In this document: one piece after another, positions 34,809-43,747 of the stretch
How positions within the stretch are numbered: position 1 is the first letter of the stretch
How the letters are laid out: each line of letters starts with the position of its first letter
Source of the DNA: Terripilifer ovatus
GTDB lineage: Bacteria; Pseudomonadota; Alphaproteobacteria; Rhizobiales; Beijerinckiaceae
DNA: 59,714 bases
Assembly (NCBI GenBank): GCA_029222685.1
Contig: JARHVB010000055.1
Span: 1-59,714, forward strand
Direction: 5' to 3'
Position numbers and translations under genes: made by a program
The notes under the pieces: generated by a model
Database searches by the model: none
What the model saw: the letters and a program-made list of their open reading frames with translations, nothing else
Told to the model about the DNA's origin: nothing

Positions 34809-37175
34809 ATGAGTGCAACAGGTATCGGAGCTTCTGTCCGCCGCAAGGAGGACCTGCGTTTCATCACTGGCCGCGGCCAGTATACCGATGACGTCAATCG
34901 CGCCGGCCAGTCCTACGCGGTCTTCGTGCGCTCGCCGCATGCCCATGCCGTCGTCCTCAAGATCGACGCCACGACCGCGCGCGCCATGCCCGGCGTGCTG
35001 GCGGTGCTGACCGGCGAGGACATCGCCGCCGACAAGATCGGCGGCCTGATCTGCGGCTGGATGATTCACTCCAAGGACGGCTCGGCCATGAAGGCCGGCG
35101 GCCATCCGGCGCTGGCGCAGGGCAAGGTGCGCTACGTCGGCGACCATGTCGCTGTCGTCATCGGCGAGACGTTCGCGCAGGCGCGCGACGCCGCCGAGAA
35201 GGTCCAGGTCGATTACGAAGTCCTGACCGCCGTCGTCGACATGAACGCGGCCGTGAAGCCCGGCGCCCCGGTCATTCATGACGTGGCGGAAAACAACACC
35301 GTCTACAACTGGCACCTCGGCGACAAGGCCGCGACCGACGCGGCCTTCGCCAAGGCGAAGCACGTCACGAAGCTCGACATCGTCAACAACCGCCTCGTGC
35401 CCAATGCGATGGAGACGCGCGCGGCGGTCGGCGATTACGAACCGGGCACGGAATCCTTCACGCTCTACACAACGAGCCAGAACCCGCATGTGGCGCGCCT
35501 CGTCATCTCGGCGTTCATCGGCGTCGCGCCCGAGCATAAATTGCGCGTCATCGCGCCCGATGTCGGCGGCGGCTTCGGCTCGAAGATTTTCATCTATGCG
35601 GAAGAGGTCGTCTGCGTCTGGGCTGCCAAGAAAGTCGGCCGGCCGGTGAAATGGACGGCGGATCGCACCGAGGCCTTCCTGTGCGACGCGCACGGGCGCG
35701 ATCATATCACCCATGCCGAACTGGCGCTCGACGAGAACGGCAGGACGACAGGCCTGAGGGTGCACACCAAGGCCAATCTCGGCGCCTATCTGTCGACGTT
35801 CTCATCGTCGGTGCCGACTTATCTCTATGCGCCGCTGCTGTCGGGCCAATACAACATCCCGGCGATCTACGCCGAGGTCGATGGCATCTATACCAACACC
35901 GCGCCGGTGGACGCCTATCGCGGCGCCGGCCGGCCGGAAGCGACCTTCGTGGTCGAGCGGTTGATCGAGGTCGCGGCGCGTGAAACCCATACCGATCCGG
36001 TGAAGTTCCGCCAGAAGAACTTCATCACATCCTTCCCGCATCAGACGCCGGTGATCATGGCCTATGATGCCGGCAACTACGACGCCTCGCTGCAGAAGGC
36101 GCTCGCCATGGCCGATTACAAGAACATCGGCAAGCGCAAGGCCGCGTCCGAGAGCGCCGGCAAGCTGCGCGGCATCGGCATCTCCGCCTATATCGAGGCT
36201 TGCGGCATCGCGCCGTCGGCGGCGGTCGGATCGCTCGGCGCCGGCGTGGGCTTATGGGAATCCGCCGAAGTGCGGGTCAATCCGATCGGCACCGTCGAAA
36301 TCCTCACCGGCTCCCATTCCCATGGCCAGGGCCATGAGACGACCTTCGCGCAGCTCGTATCTGACCGCCTCGGCATTCCCATCGACAATGTGTCCATCGT
36401 CCATGGCGACACCGACAAGGTGCAGATGGGCATGGGCACCTACGGCTCGCGGTCGGGCGCTGTCGGCATGAGCGCCATCGTCAAGGCGCTCGACAAGGTC
36501 GAGGCGAAAGCCAAGAAGGTCGCCGGCTTCTGCATGGAAGCCTCCGACAAGGACATCGAGTTCAAGGACGGCAAGTTCACCGTCAAGGGAACCGACAAGT
36601 CGATGGATTTCGGCTCGGTCGCCCTGCAGGCCTATATCGCGCACAAGTTCAGCGGCCAGGACCTCGAGCCGGGCCTGAAGGAGAGCGCCTTCTGGGATCC
36701 GACCAATTTCACCTTCCCGGCGGGCGTGCATATCTGCGAGGTCGAGATCGATCCCGAAACCGGCGTCACCCACATCGATCGCTGGACGGCTGTGGACGAT
36801 TTCGGCATGGTCATCAATCCGATGATCGTCGAAGGCCAGGTCCATGGCGGCATCGCCCAGGGCATCGGCCAGGCGCTCTGTGAAGCGGCGGTCTATGATT
36901 CGAAGGGCCAGCTCATCACGGCGAGCTTCATGGATTACTGCATGCCGCGCGCCGACGACCTGCCGTCCTATAATGTCGGCATGACGCAGACGCCGTGCCC
37001 CTCCAATCCGCTCGGCATCAAGGGCTGCGGCGAGGCGGGCGCCATCGCCGCGCCGCCGGCGCTCATCAATGCCATCACCGACGCGCTCGGCACCGAAAAC
37101 GTGCCGATGCCGGCAACCCCGCAGACCGTCTGGCGCCTGGCGCAGAAGAAGGTCATGAAACACGCAGCTCAATAG
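34809..37175 (+). CDS. coxL: Molybdenum hydroxylase large subunit, form II CoxL
   Basis: 788 residues. Molybdopterin contacts GGGFGSK are at 253-259; the active-site loop is AYRGAGR at 369-375, which marks form II, whereas true CO dehydrogenases (form I) have AYRCSFR. The catalytic Glu lies in GCGEAGAIAAP near the C-terminus. Form II enzymes may oxidise aldehydes, purines or other carbonyls, and CO oxidation should not be assumed. ATG 34809 begins the usual MSATGIGASVRRKEDLRF; upstream Met positions are not conserved. Order S-L-M is intact. Confidence 0.95.
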   Translation: MSATGIGASVRRKEDLRFITGRGQYTDDVNRAGQSYAVFVRSPHAHAVVLKIDATTARAMPGVLAVLTGEDIAADKIGGLICGWMIHSKDGSAMKAGGHPALAQGKVRYVGDHVAVVIGETFAQARDAAEKVQVDYEVLTAVVDMNAAVKPGAPVIHDVAENNTVYNWHLGDKAATDAAFAKAKHVTKLDIVNNRLVPNAMETRAAVGDYEPGTESFTLYTTSQNPHVARLVISAFIGVAPEHKLRVIAPDVGGGFGSKIFIYAEEVVCVWAAKKVGRPVKWTADRTEAFLCDAHGRDHITHAELALDENGRTTGLRVHTKANLGAYLSTFSSSVPTYLYAPLLSGQYNIPAIYAEVDGIYTNTAPVDAYRGAGRPEATFVVERLIEVAARETHTDPVKFRQKNFITSFPHQTPVIMAYDAGNYDASLQKALAMADYKNIGKRKAASESAGKLRGIGISAYIEACGIAPSAAVGSLGAGVGLWESAEVRVNPIGTVEILTGSHSHGQGHETTFAQLVSDRLGIPIDNVSIVHGDTDKVQMGMGTYGSRSGAVGMSAIVKALDKVEAKAKKVAGFCMEASDKDIEFKDGKFTVKGTDKSMDFGSVALQAYIAHKFSGQDLEPGLKESAFWDPTNFTFPAGVHICEVEIDPETGVTHIDRWTAVDDFGMVINPMIVEGQVHGGIAQGIGQALCEAAVYDSKGQLITASFMDYCMPRADDLPSYNVGMTQTPCPSNPLGIKGCGEAGAIAAPPALINAITDALGTENVPMPATPQTVWRLAQKKVMKHAAQ

Positions 37176-37222
37176 GAATTCGCGCCGCGACAGCGGAGCC
37201 GACCATTCAACGGAGAAGAACG

Positions 37223-38026
37223 ATGTACGCATTCAACTACAACCGCGCCGAAACCGCCCGCAAGGCCGTGAACCTCGCCGGCAAGCTGGAAGACGCGAAG
37301 TTCCTGGCCGGCGGCCAGACCCTGCTGCCGACGATGAAGCAGCGCCTCGCCTCACCCGGCGGCCTGATCGATCTGTCCGCCGCCGCCGATCTCAAGGGCA
37401 TCGAGATGAAGGGCCGCAACCTCGTCATCGGTGCGATGACGCGCCATGTCGATGTCGCCACCTCCGAACTGGTGAAAGAGAAGATTCCGGCGCTTGCCGA
37501 TCTCGCCGGCATGATCGGCGATCCGGCCGTGCGCAACCGCGGCACCATCGGCGGCTCCGTCGCCAATGATGATCCGGCCGCCGATTATCCGGCTGCCTGC
37601 CTGGCGCTGAATGCCACCATCATCACCAACAAGCGCAAGATTCCCGCGGATGAGTTCTTCACCGGCCTGTTCGAGACGGCGCTGGAAGACGGCGAACTGA
37701 TCGTCAAGATCTCCTTCCCGCTGCCCAACAAGGCGGCTTACGAGAAGTTCCGCAACCCGGCGTCGCGCTACGCCATCGTCGGCGTGTTCGTCGCCAAGAA
37801 GGGCAAGGACGTGCGCGTGGCCGTGACGGGCGCCGGCGCCAACGGCGTCTTCCGCGCTTCGAATTTCGAGGCGGCGCTGACGGCGAAATTCCACGTCAAG
37901 GCGCTCGAAGGCATCAGCGCCAAGGCCGAAGGGCTGAACTCCGACATTCACGCCGATGCCGCCTATCGCGCCCATCTCATTGGCGTCATGGCGCGTCGCG
38001 CCGTCGCCAAAGCCAACGCGAAATGA
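37223..38026 (+). CDS. coxM: Molybdenum hydroxylase FAD subunit (CoxM)
   Basis: 267 residues. FAD-binding motifs are AGGQTLLPTMKQRL and IGGSVANDDPAADYPAAC (the TIGG region is GTIGGS), with the C-terminal CO_deh_flav_C domain after about residue 180. It accepts electrons from CoxS. ATG 37223 is preceded by GGAGAAGAACG, 47 bp after the coxL stop. Confidence 0.95.
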   Translation: MYAFNYNRAETARKAVNLAGKLEDAKFLAGGQTLLPTMKQRLASPGGLIDLSAAADLKGIEMKGRNLVIGAMTRHVDVATSELVKEKIPALADLAGMIGDPAVRNRGTIGGSVANDDPAADYPAACLALNATIITNKRKIPADEFFTGLFETALEDGELIVKISFPLPNKAAYEKFRNPASRYAIVGVFVAKKGKDVRVAVTGAGANGVFRASNFEAALTAKFHVKALEGISAKAEGLNSDIHADAAYRAHLIGVMARRAVAKANAK

Positions 38027-38071
38027 AGGATGGATCGCCCGCGCGGCGGGCGGTAGAATAAAGCTATTCTC

Positions 38072-38094
38072 ATGGCCGGGCATGTCCCGGCCAT
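38072..38094. terminator. Hairpin between coxM and coxD
   Basis: ATGGCCGGG, loop CATGT, CCCGGCCAT: a perfect 9-bp stem, followed by CCACGTTTTAAAG. It could attenuate read-through into coxD, 30 bp further on. Confidence 0.65.
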
Positions 38095-38124
38095 CCACGT
38101 TTTAAAGAGCCAGTTTTTCGCCAT

Positions 38125-39063
38125 ATGCCCAAAGCAGCCAAACCCGCGCGCGATCCGCATCAACTTCCCGCCTCGATCGATGAGACGCTGACGCTCCTGA
38201 CCGGGGCCGATTACGTGGCCGACCGGTCGTTGGCGACCGTGCTCTATCTGGCGCTCAAAATGGGCCGGCCGCTGTTTCTGGAAGGCGAGGCCGGCGTCGG
38301 CAAGACCGAGATCGCCAAGGTGCTGGCCGCCTCGCTGGGCCGCCGCCTCATCCGGCTGCAGTGCTACGAGGGTCTCGACATTTCCTCGGCCGTCTACGAG
38401 TGGAACTATGCCGCGCAGATGATGGCGATCCGCCTGGCGGAAGCGGCCGGCGAGACCGACCGCGCGCGTCTCGAAGGCGATGTCTTCTCGGAACGCTATC
38501 TCGTCAAGCGACCGCTGCTGCAGGCGCTGGAGCCTGCGGCCGAAGGCCCGCCTGTTCTGCTGATCGACGAACTCGACCGCACCGACGAGGCGTTCGAGGC
38601 CTTCCTGCTCGAAGTGCTGTCGGACTTCCAGATCACCATCCCCGAACTCGGCACGATCAAGGCGGAACATCCGCCCATCGTCATCGTGACGTCGAACCGC
38701 ACCCGCGAGATCCACGACGCCCTGAAGCGCCGCTGCCTCTATCATTGGGTCGGCTATCCCGATGCCGAGCGCGAGTTGAAGATCGTGCGCACGAAGGTAC
38801 CGCAGGCGCCGGCGAAACTGTCCAGGGAAATCGTCGCCTTCGTGCAGCACCTGCGCAAGCAGGACCTGTTCAAGCAGCCGGGCGTCGCCGAGACGCTCGA
38901 CTGGGCGAGCGCCCTGTCGGAACTCGACGCCGTCGCCCTCGATCCCCGCATCGTCAACGACACGCTTGGCGTCCTGCTCAAATACCAGGACGACATCGAG
39001 AAGACCGGCGGCGCGGCGACCGAGCAATTACTGGCCGACATGCGCAGCGAGCAGCGCGTCTGA
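38125..39063 (+). CDS. coxD: MoxR-type AAA+ ATPase (CoxD)
   Basis: 312 residues. Walker A GEAGVGKT is at 54-61, Walker B LLIDELDR follows near 155, then the sensor region IVIVTSNRTREI and the Arg finger LKRRCLYHW. CoxD unfolds or remodels the apo-enzyme so that sulfur and copper, or only sulfur, can be added at the Mo site. It usually acts with the VWA protein CoxE; no coxE follows here. It is separated from coxM by a hairpin but is in the same direction. Confidence 0.93.
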   Translation: MPKAAKPARDPHQLPASIDETLTLLTGADYVADRSLATVLYLALKMGRPLFLEGEAGVGKTEIAKVLAASLGRRLIRLQCYEGLDISSAVYEWNYAAQMMAIRLAEAAGETDRARLEGDVFSERYLVKRPLLQALEPAAEGPPVLLIDELDRTDEAFEAFLLEVLSDFQITIPELGTIKAEHPPIVIVTSNRTREIHDALKRRCLYHWVGYPDAERELKIVRTKVPQAPAKLSREIVAFVQHLRKQDLFKQPGVAETLDWASALSELDAVALDPRIVNDTLGVLLKYQDDIEKTGGAATEQLLADMRSEQRV

Positions 39064-39073
39064 AACTGCGTGC

Positions 39074-39283
39074 CTAGCGCTTCGGCGCCGGGCAGGTGGA
39101 AATGCCGAGCAGGCTATAGGCCGGGCACGTGCCGAACAGCGCCGTCGCCAACGGGACGATGCCGATCCATCCCACCCAGTTCCAGCCTGTGACCGGGCCG
39201 ATCCAGCCGAGCGCCCAGGCGATCAGTGCCAGTCCGACGATAATCCTCAGGACGCGATCGATCATTCCGACATTCGTGCTCAT
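39074..39283 (-). CDS. DUF2892-like small membrane protein
   Basis: 69 residues with two hydrophobic segments (VLRIIVGLALIAWALGWIG and WVGWIGIVPLATALFGTCPAYSLLG). The start MSTNVGMIDRVLR and the CPAYSLLGISTCP ending are the family's typical ends; the cysteine pair is conserved. The family is uncharacterised, often next to rhodanese or redox genes. It converges on coxD with 10 bp between stops. Confidence 0.88.
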   Translation of the reverse strand: MSTNVGMIDRVLRIIVGLALIAWALGWIGPVTGWNWVGWIGIVPLATALFGTCPAYSLLGISTCPAPKR

Positions 39284-39505
39284 CGCCTGTCTCCCAGCCT
39301 TATCCGCGCTAATCTTGAACAAACATCCCCCGCCGCGACCGCATCCGCATTGAGGCAGATCAATCGGAGACGGGACGGAGCGCCATGGCCCCCCCGCCGC
39401 CGTGTGACGGAGCGCACATCCGCCCAAAGCCCCCCGTGCGATCACACGGTCATCGCAAGGTTGTCTGACCGAGACGCCCTGCTCATTCATTCGGGGAGCA
39501 CACCA

Positions 39506-40117
39506 ATGTTCAACACACGCACCATCTTCGCCGCTTTCATCGCCGTCGCCACTCTCGCCGTTCCCGCTCTCGCGCAGGAAGACACCTCGGCGGCCTTCTT
39601 CCGCAACGACAGCCGCATCCAGGTGGCGTCGCTCGGCGACCAGCTGACGCTGTCCCGCCAGAGCCCGAAGACGACCCGCGAAGTCGTCGCCGACCCCACC
39701 GGCGCCCGCGCCGGCACCATCACCGTCGACACCAGAAACCGCTACCTGTACCTGTCGCTCGCCGACGGACGCGCGCTGCGCTACGGCATTGGCGTCGGCC
39801 GTCCGGGCTTCGAATGGAAGGGCGCCGCCCATGTCGGCCGCAAGGCGGAATGGCCGTCGTGGACGCCCCCGGCGGCCATGCTGAAGCGCCGCCCCGACCT
39901 GCCGAAGTTCATGGCCGGCGGCATCGACAACCCGCTCGGCGCCCGCGCCATGTACCTCTATGCCGGCGGCCGCGACCTGATGTACCGCATCCACGGCACC
40001 AACGAGCCCTGGTCGATCGGCCAGGCGGTGTCCTCCGGCTGCATCCGGATGATGAACGAGGATGTGACGGACCTCTACAGCCACGTCGCGGTCGGCACCC
40101 AGGTCGTCGTCCTCTAA
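39506..40117 (+). CDS. L,D-transpeptidase (YkuD), first of two
   Basis: 203 residues. A signal peptide (ending PALAQ, residue 24) precedes a YkuD domain with the motif H163-G-T-N ... SSGC179IRMMNEDV; C179 is the nucleophile. It cross-links peptidoglycan stems (3-3 links) or attaches proteins to the wall. The GRPGFEWKGAAHVGRKAEWPSWTPPAAML segment is typical of alphaproteobacterial ErfK/YbiS proteins. A closely similar gene of exactly the same length follows at 40382. GGGGAGCACACC precedes the ATG. Confidence 0.94.
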   Translation: MFNTRTIFAAFIAVATLAVPALAQEDTSAAFFRNDSRIQVASLGDQLTLSRQSPKTTREVVADPTGARAGTITVDTRNRYLYLSLADGRALRYGIGVGRPGFEWKGAAHVGRKAEWPSWTPPAAMLKRRPDLPKFMAGGIDNPLGARAMYLYAGGRDLMYRIHGTNEPWSIGQAVSSGCIRMMNEDVTDLYSHVAVGTQVVVL

Positions 40118-40153
40118 AAGTCGTCGTCCTTTAAACAATCCCAGACCGATGGG

Positions 40154-40179
40154 ATGGCCCGGCGGAAACGCCGGGCCAT
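40154..40179. terminator. Terminator hairpin after the first L,D-transpeptidase
   Basis: ATGGCCCGGCG, loop GAAA, CGCCGGGCCAT: a perfect 11-bp stem with a stable GNRA loop, followed by TGTCGTTG. It separates the two paralogues, so each probably has its own promoter. Confidence 0.8.
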
Positions 40180-40381
40180 TGTCGTTGAGACGGCCGATCG
40201 CTGTCCTTGAAAGCTGTCATGCCGAAAGCCGCTGTGCCGCGCCGCTAATTTTGAATCGGCCAGGAAACTTTTTCTTGACATTCGGCGTTTGATGGGGGTG
40301 ACGCAGCGCAACCGTCAGAGCTCCGGCGTGCGATTGCAGGTTCACACACGTATTCGCAATGCAGGTCTCACGGAGTTCAAT

Positions 40382-40993
40382 ATGTTCAACAGCCGTTCGA
40401 TCGTCGCCGCTGTCCTTGCCACCGCTGCTTTTGCTGCGCCCGCACTGGCGCAAAGTGAATCGTCAGCCTCGTTCTTTCGCGACGACCGCAACGTGCGTGT
40501 CGCCGCGCTCACCGACCCATTGATCCTCGGGCGCGAAAGCCCGCAGACGACGCGCGAAATCATGACGGACCCGACAGAACAACGGCCGGGCACGATCACG
40601 ATCGATACGCAGAACCGCTACCTCTATCTGTCCCTGCCGGATGGCCGCGCGCTCCGCTATGGCATCGGCGTCGGCCGTCCCGGATTTGAATGGAAGGGCG
40701 TGGCCCGCGTCGGCCGCAAGGCGGAATGGCCGTCGTGGACGCCGCCGGCCGAAATGCTGAAACGCCGGCCCGACCTGCCGCGGTTCATGCCGGGTGGCAT
40801 CGACAACCCGCTCGGCGCCCGCGCCATGTATCTTTACTCCGGCGGCCGGGATCTGCTGTATCGCATTCACGGCACCAACGAGCCGTGGTCGATCGGCGAG
40901 GCGGTCTCGTCCGGGTGCATCCGCATGATGAACGAAGACGTCAAAGACCTTTACACTCGCGTCGGCGTCGGCGCGACGGTTGTGGTTCTCTGA
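40382..40993 (+). CDS. L,D-transpeptidase (YkuD), second of two
   Basis: 203 residues, colinear with the gene at 39506 without an indel: signal peptide to about residue 24, H163 and the nucleophile C179 in SSGCIRMMNEDV at the same positions. The mature domains are nearly identical from residue 70 on; differences cluster in residues 25-68 and in the promoter region. A TTGACA at about 40275 may be the -35 of its own promoter. The pair arose by tandem duplication. Confidence 0.94.
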   Translation: MFNSRSIVAAVLATAAFAAPALAQSESSASFFRDDRNVRVAALTDPLILGRESPQTTREIMTDPTEQRPGTITIDTQNRYLYLSLPDGRALRYGIGVGRPGFEWKGVARVGRKAEWPSWTPPAEMLKRRPDLPRFMPGGIDNPLGARAMYLYSGGRDLLYRIHGTNEPWSIGEAVSSGCIRMMNEDVKDLYTRVGVGATVVVL

Positions 40994-41044
40994 CGTCGCA
41001 CAGCCTGCAGGGCTAGGAATAAATACATTCGCACATGATCGCAG

Positions 41045-41065
41045 GCCCGGCCAAAAGCGCCGGGC
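41045..41065. terminator. Terminator after the second L,D-transpeptidase
   Basis: GCCCGGC, 7-base loop, GCCGGGC, then TTTGCGTTT: a 7-bp GC stem with a broken T-run. Confidence 0.75.
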
Positions 41066-41164
41066 TTTGCGTTTACATCGGCCTGTGAGCGCAGCTCCGC
41101 GCGCGCCGTTTGCCTCTTGCCTTCCGGCGTATTGCATCCTTAAAGCTGGGCAGGGAGGCACCCT

Positions 41165-41935
41165 ATGTCCGCACCGCTTATGTCCGAACCACCCAAAAGC
41201 ATTACCGCCGCCATTCTGGTCATCGGCGACGAAATTCTCTCCGGCCGCACCAAGGACGCCAATATCGGCTATATCGCCGATTACATGACCAATATCGGCG
41301 TCGACCTGAAGGAAGTCCGCATCGTGCCGGACGAGGAGGCCGAGATCGTCGCCGCTCTCAACGCGCTGCGCCATCGCTACACCTACGTGTTCACCACCGG
41401 CGGCATCGGGCCGACGCATGACGACATCACCGCCGACAGCGTCGCCAAGGCCTTCGGCGTGCCCATCGATGTGGACGAGCGCGCCGTCGAGCTGCTGCTG
41501 ACGCGGCTGAAGCGCGAGGACCTCAACGAGGCGCGCCTGCGCATGTGCCGCATCCCCCAGGGCGCCGACCTCATCGTCAACCAGATTTCCGCCGCGCCCG
41601 GCTTCAAGCTGGGCAACGTCATGGTCATGGCCGGCGTGCCGCGCATCATGCAGGCCATGCTGGACGCCGTCGCGCCGACGCTCGAGACCGGCGCCAAGAT
41701 GCTGTCGCAGACGGTTGAGGCGGGGCTGCCGGAAGGCGCCTATGCGGCAGGCCTCGGCGACATCCAGAAGCGCTATCCGCAGACCTCGATCGGCTCCTAT
41801 CCGCATTTCAACACCTCGGGCGGCGGCTTCAACAACCAGATCGTCGTGCGCTGCAAGGATGCCGACATGCTGGCCGACGCCGTCGCCGAAGTCGTGGCGC
41901 TGATCGAAAAACTGAAGGCCGAACGCGGCGTTTAA
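41165..41935 (+). CDS. MoaB/CinA-type molybdopterin-binding domain protein
   Basis: 256 residues. The N-terminal MPT-binding domain is clear (ILVIGDEILSGRTKDANIGYIADYM, VFTTGGIGPTHDDITADSVAKAF, MVMAGVPRIMQAML). It has the CinA amino-terminal half but not the C-terminal nicotinamide-mononucleotide deamidase domain. It might handle pterin nucleotides or molybdopterin. The cox molybdenum enzyme lies 4 kb upstream, but two transpeptidase genes with terminators lie between them, so a link is only suggestive. A purine stretch (GGGAGG) precedes the first ATG. Confidence 0.9.
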   Translation: MSAPLMSEPPKSITAAILVIGDEILSGRTKDANIGYIADYMTNIGVDLKEVRIVPDEEAEIVAALNALRHRYTYVFTTGGIGPTHDDITADSVAKAFGVPIDVDERAVELLLTRLKREDLNEARLRMCRIPQGADLIVNQISAAPGFKLGNVMVMAGVPRIMQAMLDAVAPTLETGAKMLSQTVEAGLPEGAYAAGLGDIQKRYPQTSIGSYPHFNTSGGGFNNQIVVRCKDADMLADAVAEVVALIEKLKAERGV

Positions 41936-41948
41936 TTAGGACCAGACG

Positions 41949-42440
41949 ATGAGTGAATCCCAAAAAGCGTTTCCGGTCTCCTGGGACCAGTTCCACCGCG
42001 ATGCGCGCGCGCTCGCCTGGCGGCTGCACGGCGAAGGACCGTTCGACGCCGTCGTCTGCGTCACCCGCGGCGGCCTGGTGCCGGCGGCGATCGTCGCCCG
42101 CGAACTCGGCATCCGCATCATCGAGACCGTCTGCATTTCCAGCTACGGCCACGACAACAAGCAGGGCGCGCTGCAGGTGCTGAAAGGCATCGCCAAGGAA
42201 GTTGAAGGCGACGCAAAGGGCAAGCGCGTGCTTGTCGTCGACGATCTCGTCGATACGGGCGCCACGGCACGCCTGGTGCGCGACATGCTGCCGGCGGCGC
42301 ATTTCGCCACCGTCTACGCCAAGCCTCAAGGGCGCCCCATGGTGGACACGTTCATCACCGAAGTCTCGCAGGACACCTGGATCTTCTTCCCCTGGGACAC
42401 CGGCCTCGCCTTCCAGCCGCCGATCCGGCCGGGGGATTGA
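41949..42440 (+). CDS. gpt: Xanthine phosphoribosyltransferase
   Basis: 163 residues. The PRPP-binding loop VLVVDDLVDTGATA and the start FPVSWDQFHRDARALAWRL with VVCVTRGGLVPAAIVARELGIR are those of alphaproteobacterial Gpt proteins. It salvages xanthine and guanine to nucleotides. The start is 13 bp after the MPT-binding gene, so the two are an operon. The downstream region is repeat-filled. Confidence 0.93.
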   Translation: MSESQKAFPVSWDQFHRDARALAWRLHGEGPFDAVVCVTRGGLVPAAIVARELGIRIIETVCISSYGHDNKQGALQVLKGIAKEVEGDAKGKRVLVVDDLVDTGATARLVRDMLPAAHFATVYAKPQGRPMVDTFITEVSQDTWIFFPWDTGLAFQPPIRPGD

Positions 42441-42469
42441 AGACGGTTTTCCCGACAGGGCCGCAGCCA

Positions 42470-42800
42470 ATGTCATTCCCGACGCGCGCAGCGCCTGCCT
42501 GCGCGGAGCCGCTTCGGCGAAGGCAGGCGAGCGGGAAACCAGTCCTTGCAGCGGCGTTGATGCTGATCGTCGGCGTTTGTTCCGGCTGAGCCATCAGGTC
42601 TGGATTCCCGCTCGCCCGCTTCGCGGACGTCGGGAATGACAAGGGTCGCAACCAATGTCATTCCCGACGCGCGCAGCGCGAGCGGGAAACCAGTCCTTGC
42701 AGCGGCGTTGATGCTGATCGTCGGCGTTTGTTCCGGTGAGCCATCAGGTCTGGATTCCCGCTCGCCCGCTTCGCGGACGTCGGGAATGACAAGGGTCGCA
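42470..42800. repeat. Repeat-filled spacer with a near-perfect ~120-bp direct duplication
   Basis: The gene-free stretch 42441-42864 holds four units of the inverted-repeat family seen at 9.5 kb (TGTCATTCCCGACGCGCG... / ...GGAATGACA). The block from about 42530 to 42650 is repeated at 42681-42800 with one inserted base (CCGGCTGAG versus CCGGTGAG). A 36-base hairpin insert (42495-42530) is present only in the first arm. Confidence 0.88.
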
Positions 42801-42864
42801 GCGGTTGGTCCGACGCGACGTCCCGCCGCGCACCCCGCCGGCGCCGGCATGCTATAATGCCCGC

Positions 42865-43332
42865 ATGGCCAATGAACTGCCCCCCAACGTCGTCACCAAA
42901 CCGCCGCCGCCGGGCGTCGCCGCCGGCGTCGACGAGGCGATGATCGAACGGCTGGTGCACGGCTTCTACGGCCGCATCCGCGCCGACACGATGCTGGGGC
43001 CGATCTTCACATCGCGGATCGAAGACTGGGACCCCCACCTCGCCAAGATGTGCGCCTTCTGGTCGTCCATGCTGCTGATGACGCGCCGCTACGACGGCCG
43101 GCCAGTGCCCGCCCACCTCAAGATCGACGGCCTCGGCCCCGCCCATTTCGAACGCTGGCTGGAGCTGTTCCGCGCCACCGCCCGCGAGCTGTGTCCGCCG
43201 CAAGCCGCAACCCTCTTCATCGACCGGGCCGAGCGGGTGGCGCAATCGCTGCAGATGTCGATCGACTGGCAGCGCGGCGTCCTGCCGCCGCTCAAAGCGC
43301 CGATCCTGGCTGGGAAGACGCCCGCAAAGTGA
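42865..43332 (+). CDS. Group III truncated haemoglobin
   Basis: 155 residues with the TrHb3 pattern VHGFYGRIRADTMLGPIFTSRIEDWDPHLAKMCAFWSSMLLMTRRYDG, including the proximal-side and WxxHL features and HFERWLELFRATARELC. A short Pro-rich N-terminus (VTKPPPPGVAAGV) precedes the globin fold. It binds oxygen or NO; physiological role unsettled in this group. TGCTATAAT just before the start could be a -10 element. It directly precedes tRNA-Leu. Confidence 0.92.
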   Translation: MANELPPNVVTKPPPPGVAAGVDEAMIERLVHGFYGRIRADTMLGPIFTSRIEDWDPHLAKMCAFWSSMLLMTRRYDGRPVPAHLKIDGLGPAHFERWLELFRATARELCPPQAATLFIDRAERVAQSLQMSIDWQRGVLPPLKAPILAGKTPAK

Positions 43333-43412
43333 CTGCAAGCGACTGATTGCGGCCTTTTCCGAAGGCCTGAAGCCTTGTGCGGTTCCTCGACCGGCGCTAA
43401 GCCTTGCCTCAC

Positions 43413-43496
43413 GCGGACGTGGCGAAACTGGTAGACGCAAGGGACTTAAAATCCCTCGGGACTCCCGTGCGGGTTCGACCCCCGCCGTCCGCACCA
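43413..43496 (+). tRNA. tRNA-Leu (anticodon UAA)
   Basis: 84 nt including an encoded CCA. Acceptor GCGGACG pairs with CGTCCGC; the anticodon stem AGGGA/TCCCT encloses CTTAAAA with anticodon TAA; a long variable arm (CTCGGGACTCCCGTGC...) and GGTTCGACC T-loop are present, as expected for a class II leucine tRNA. It is the attachment site of the island that follows. Confidence 0.96.
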
Positions 43497-43747
43497 TCCT
43501 GCTTCGCGCTGCGCGCTTTGCAGGACTGGCGTCCTCGGTTTGCGCTTCATAGGGCCTGCCCTCTGAAGCTTTAGCGAAGGAAGGTGGCATTTGCGGGAAA
43601 TAGACCGCTCTACCGTAAAGTATCGCGATACGGGGATATACGGAACAGCCTCCGATCTGCTTGCCGCTTCGTTTTGATTGAGGGAATGCTGGTCCCGGCA
43701 TTGGGCAACTAAGCTAGCTCTGCTTTGTCTGAAGATTCAATGGAGCT
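43497..43747. other. Left end of the island, no gene seen
   Basis: The first 45 bases (TCCTGCTTCGCGCTGCGCGC...) match a small hairpin repeat also found at 53081. The rest has only short chance frames. No integrase remnant could be recognised. Confidence 0.6.

Noticed and set aside
34809..37175. Carbon monoxide dehydrogenase proper
   Set aside because: The active-site loop is AYRGAGR, not AYRCSFR, so CO oxidation is not supported.
39064..39505. coxE gene after coxD
   Set aside because: No VWA-type frame exists on the plus strand; the region holds a 69-residue DUF2892-like gene on the other strand and a promoter region.
42470..42800. CRISPR array or rRNA-like structure
   Set aside because: It is a two-copy 120-bp duplication built from inverted hairpin units; no spacer pattern.
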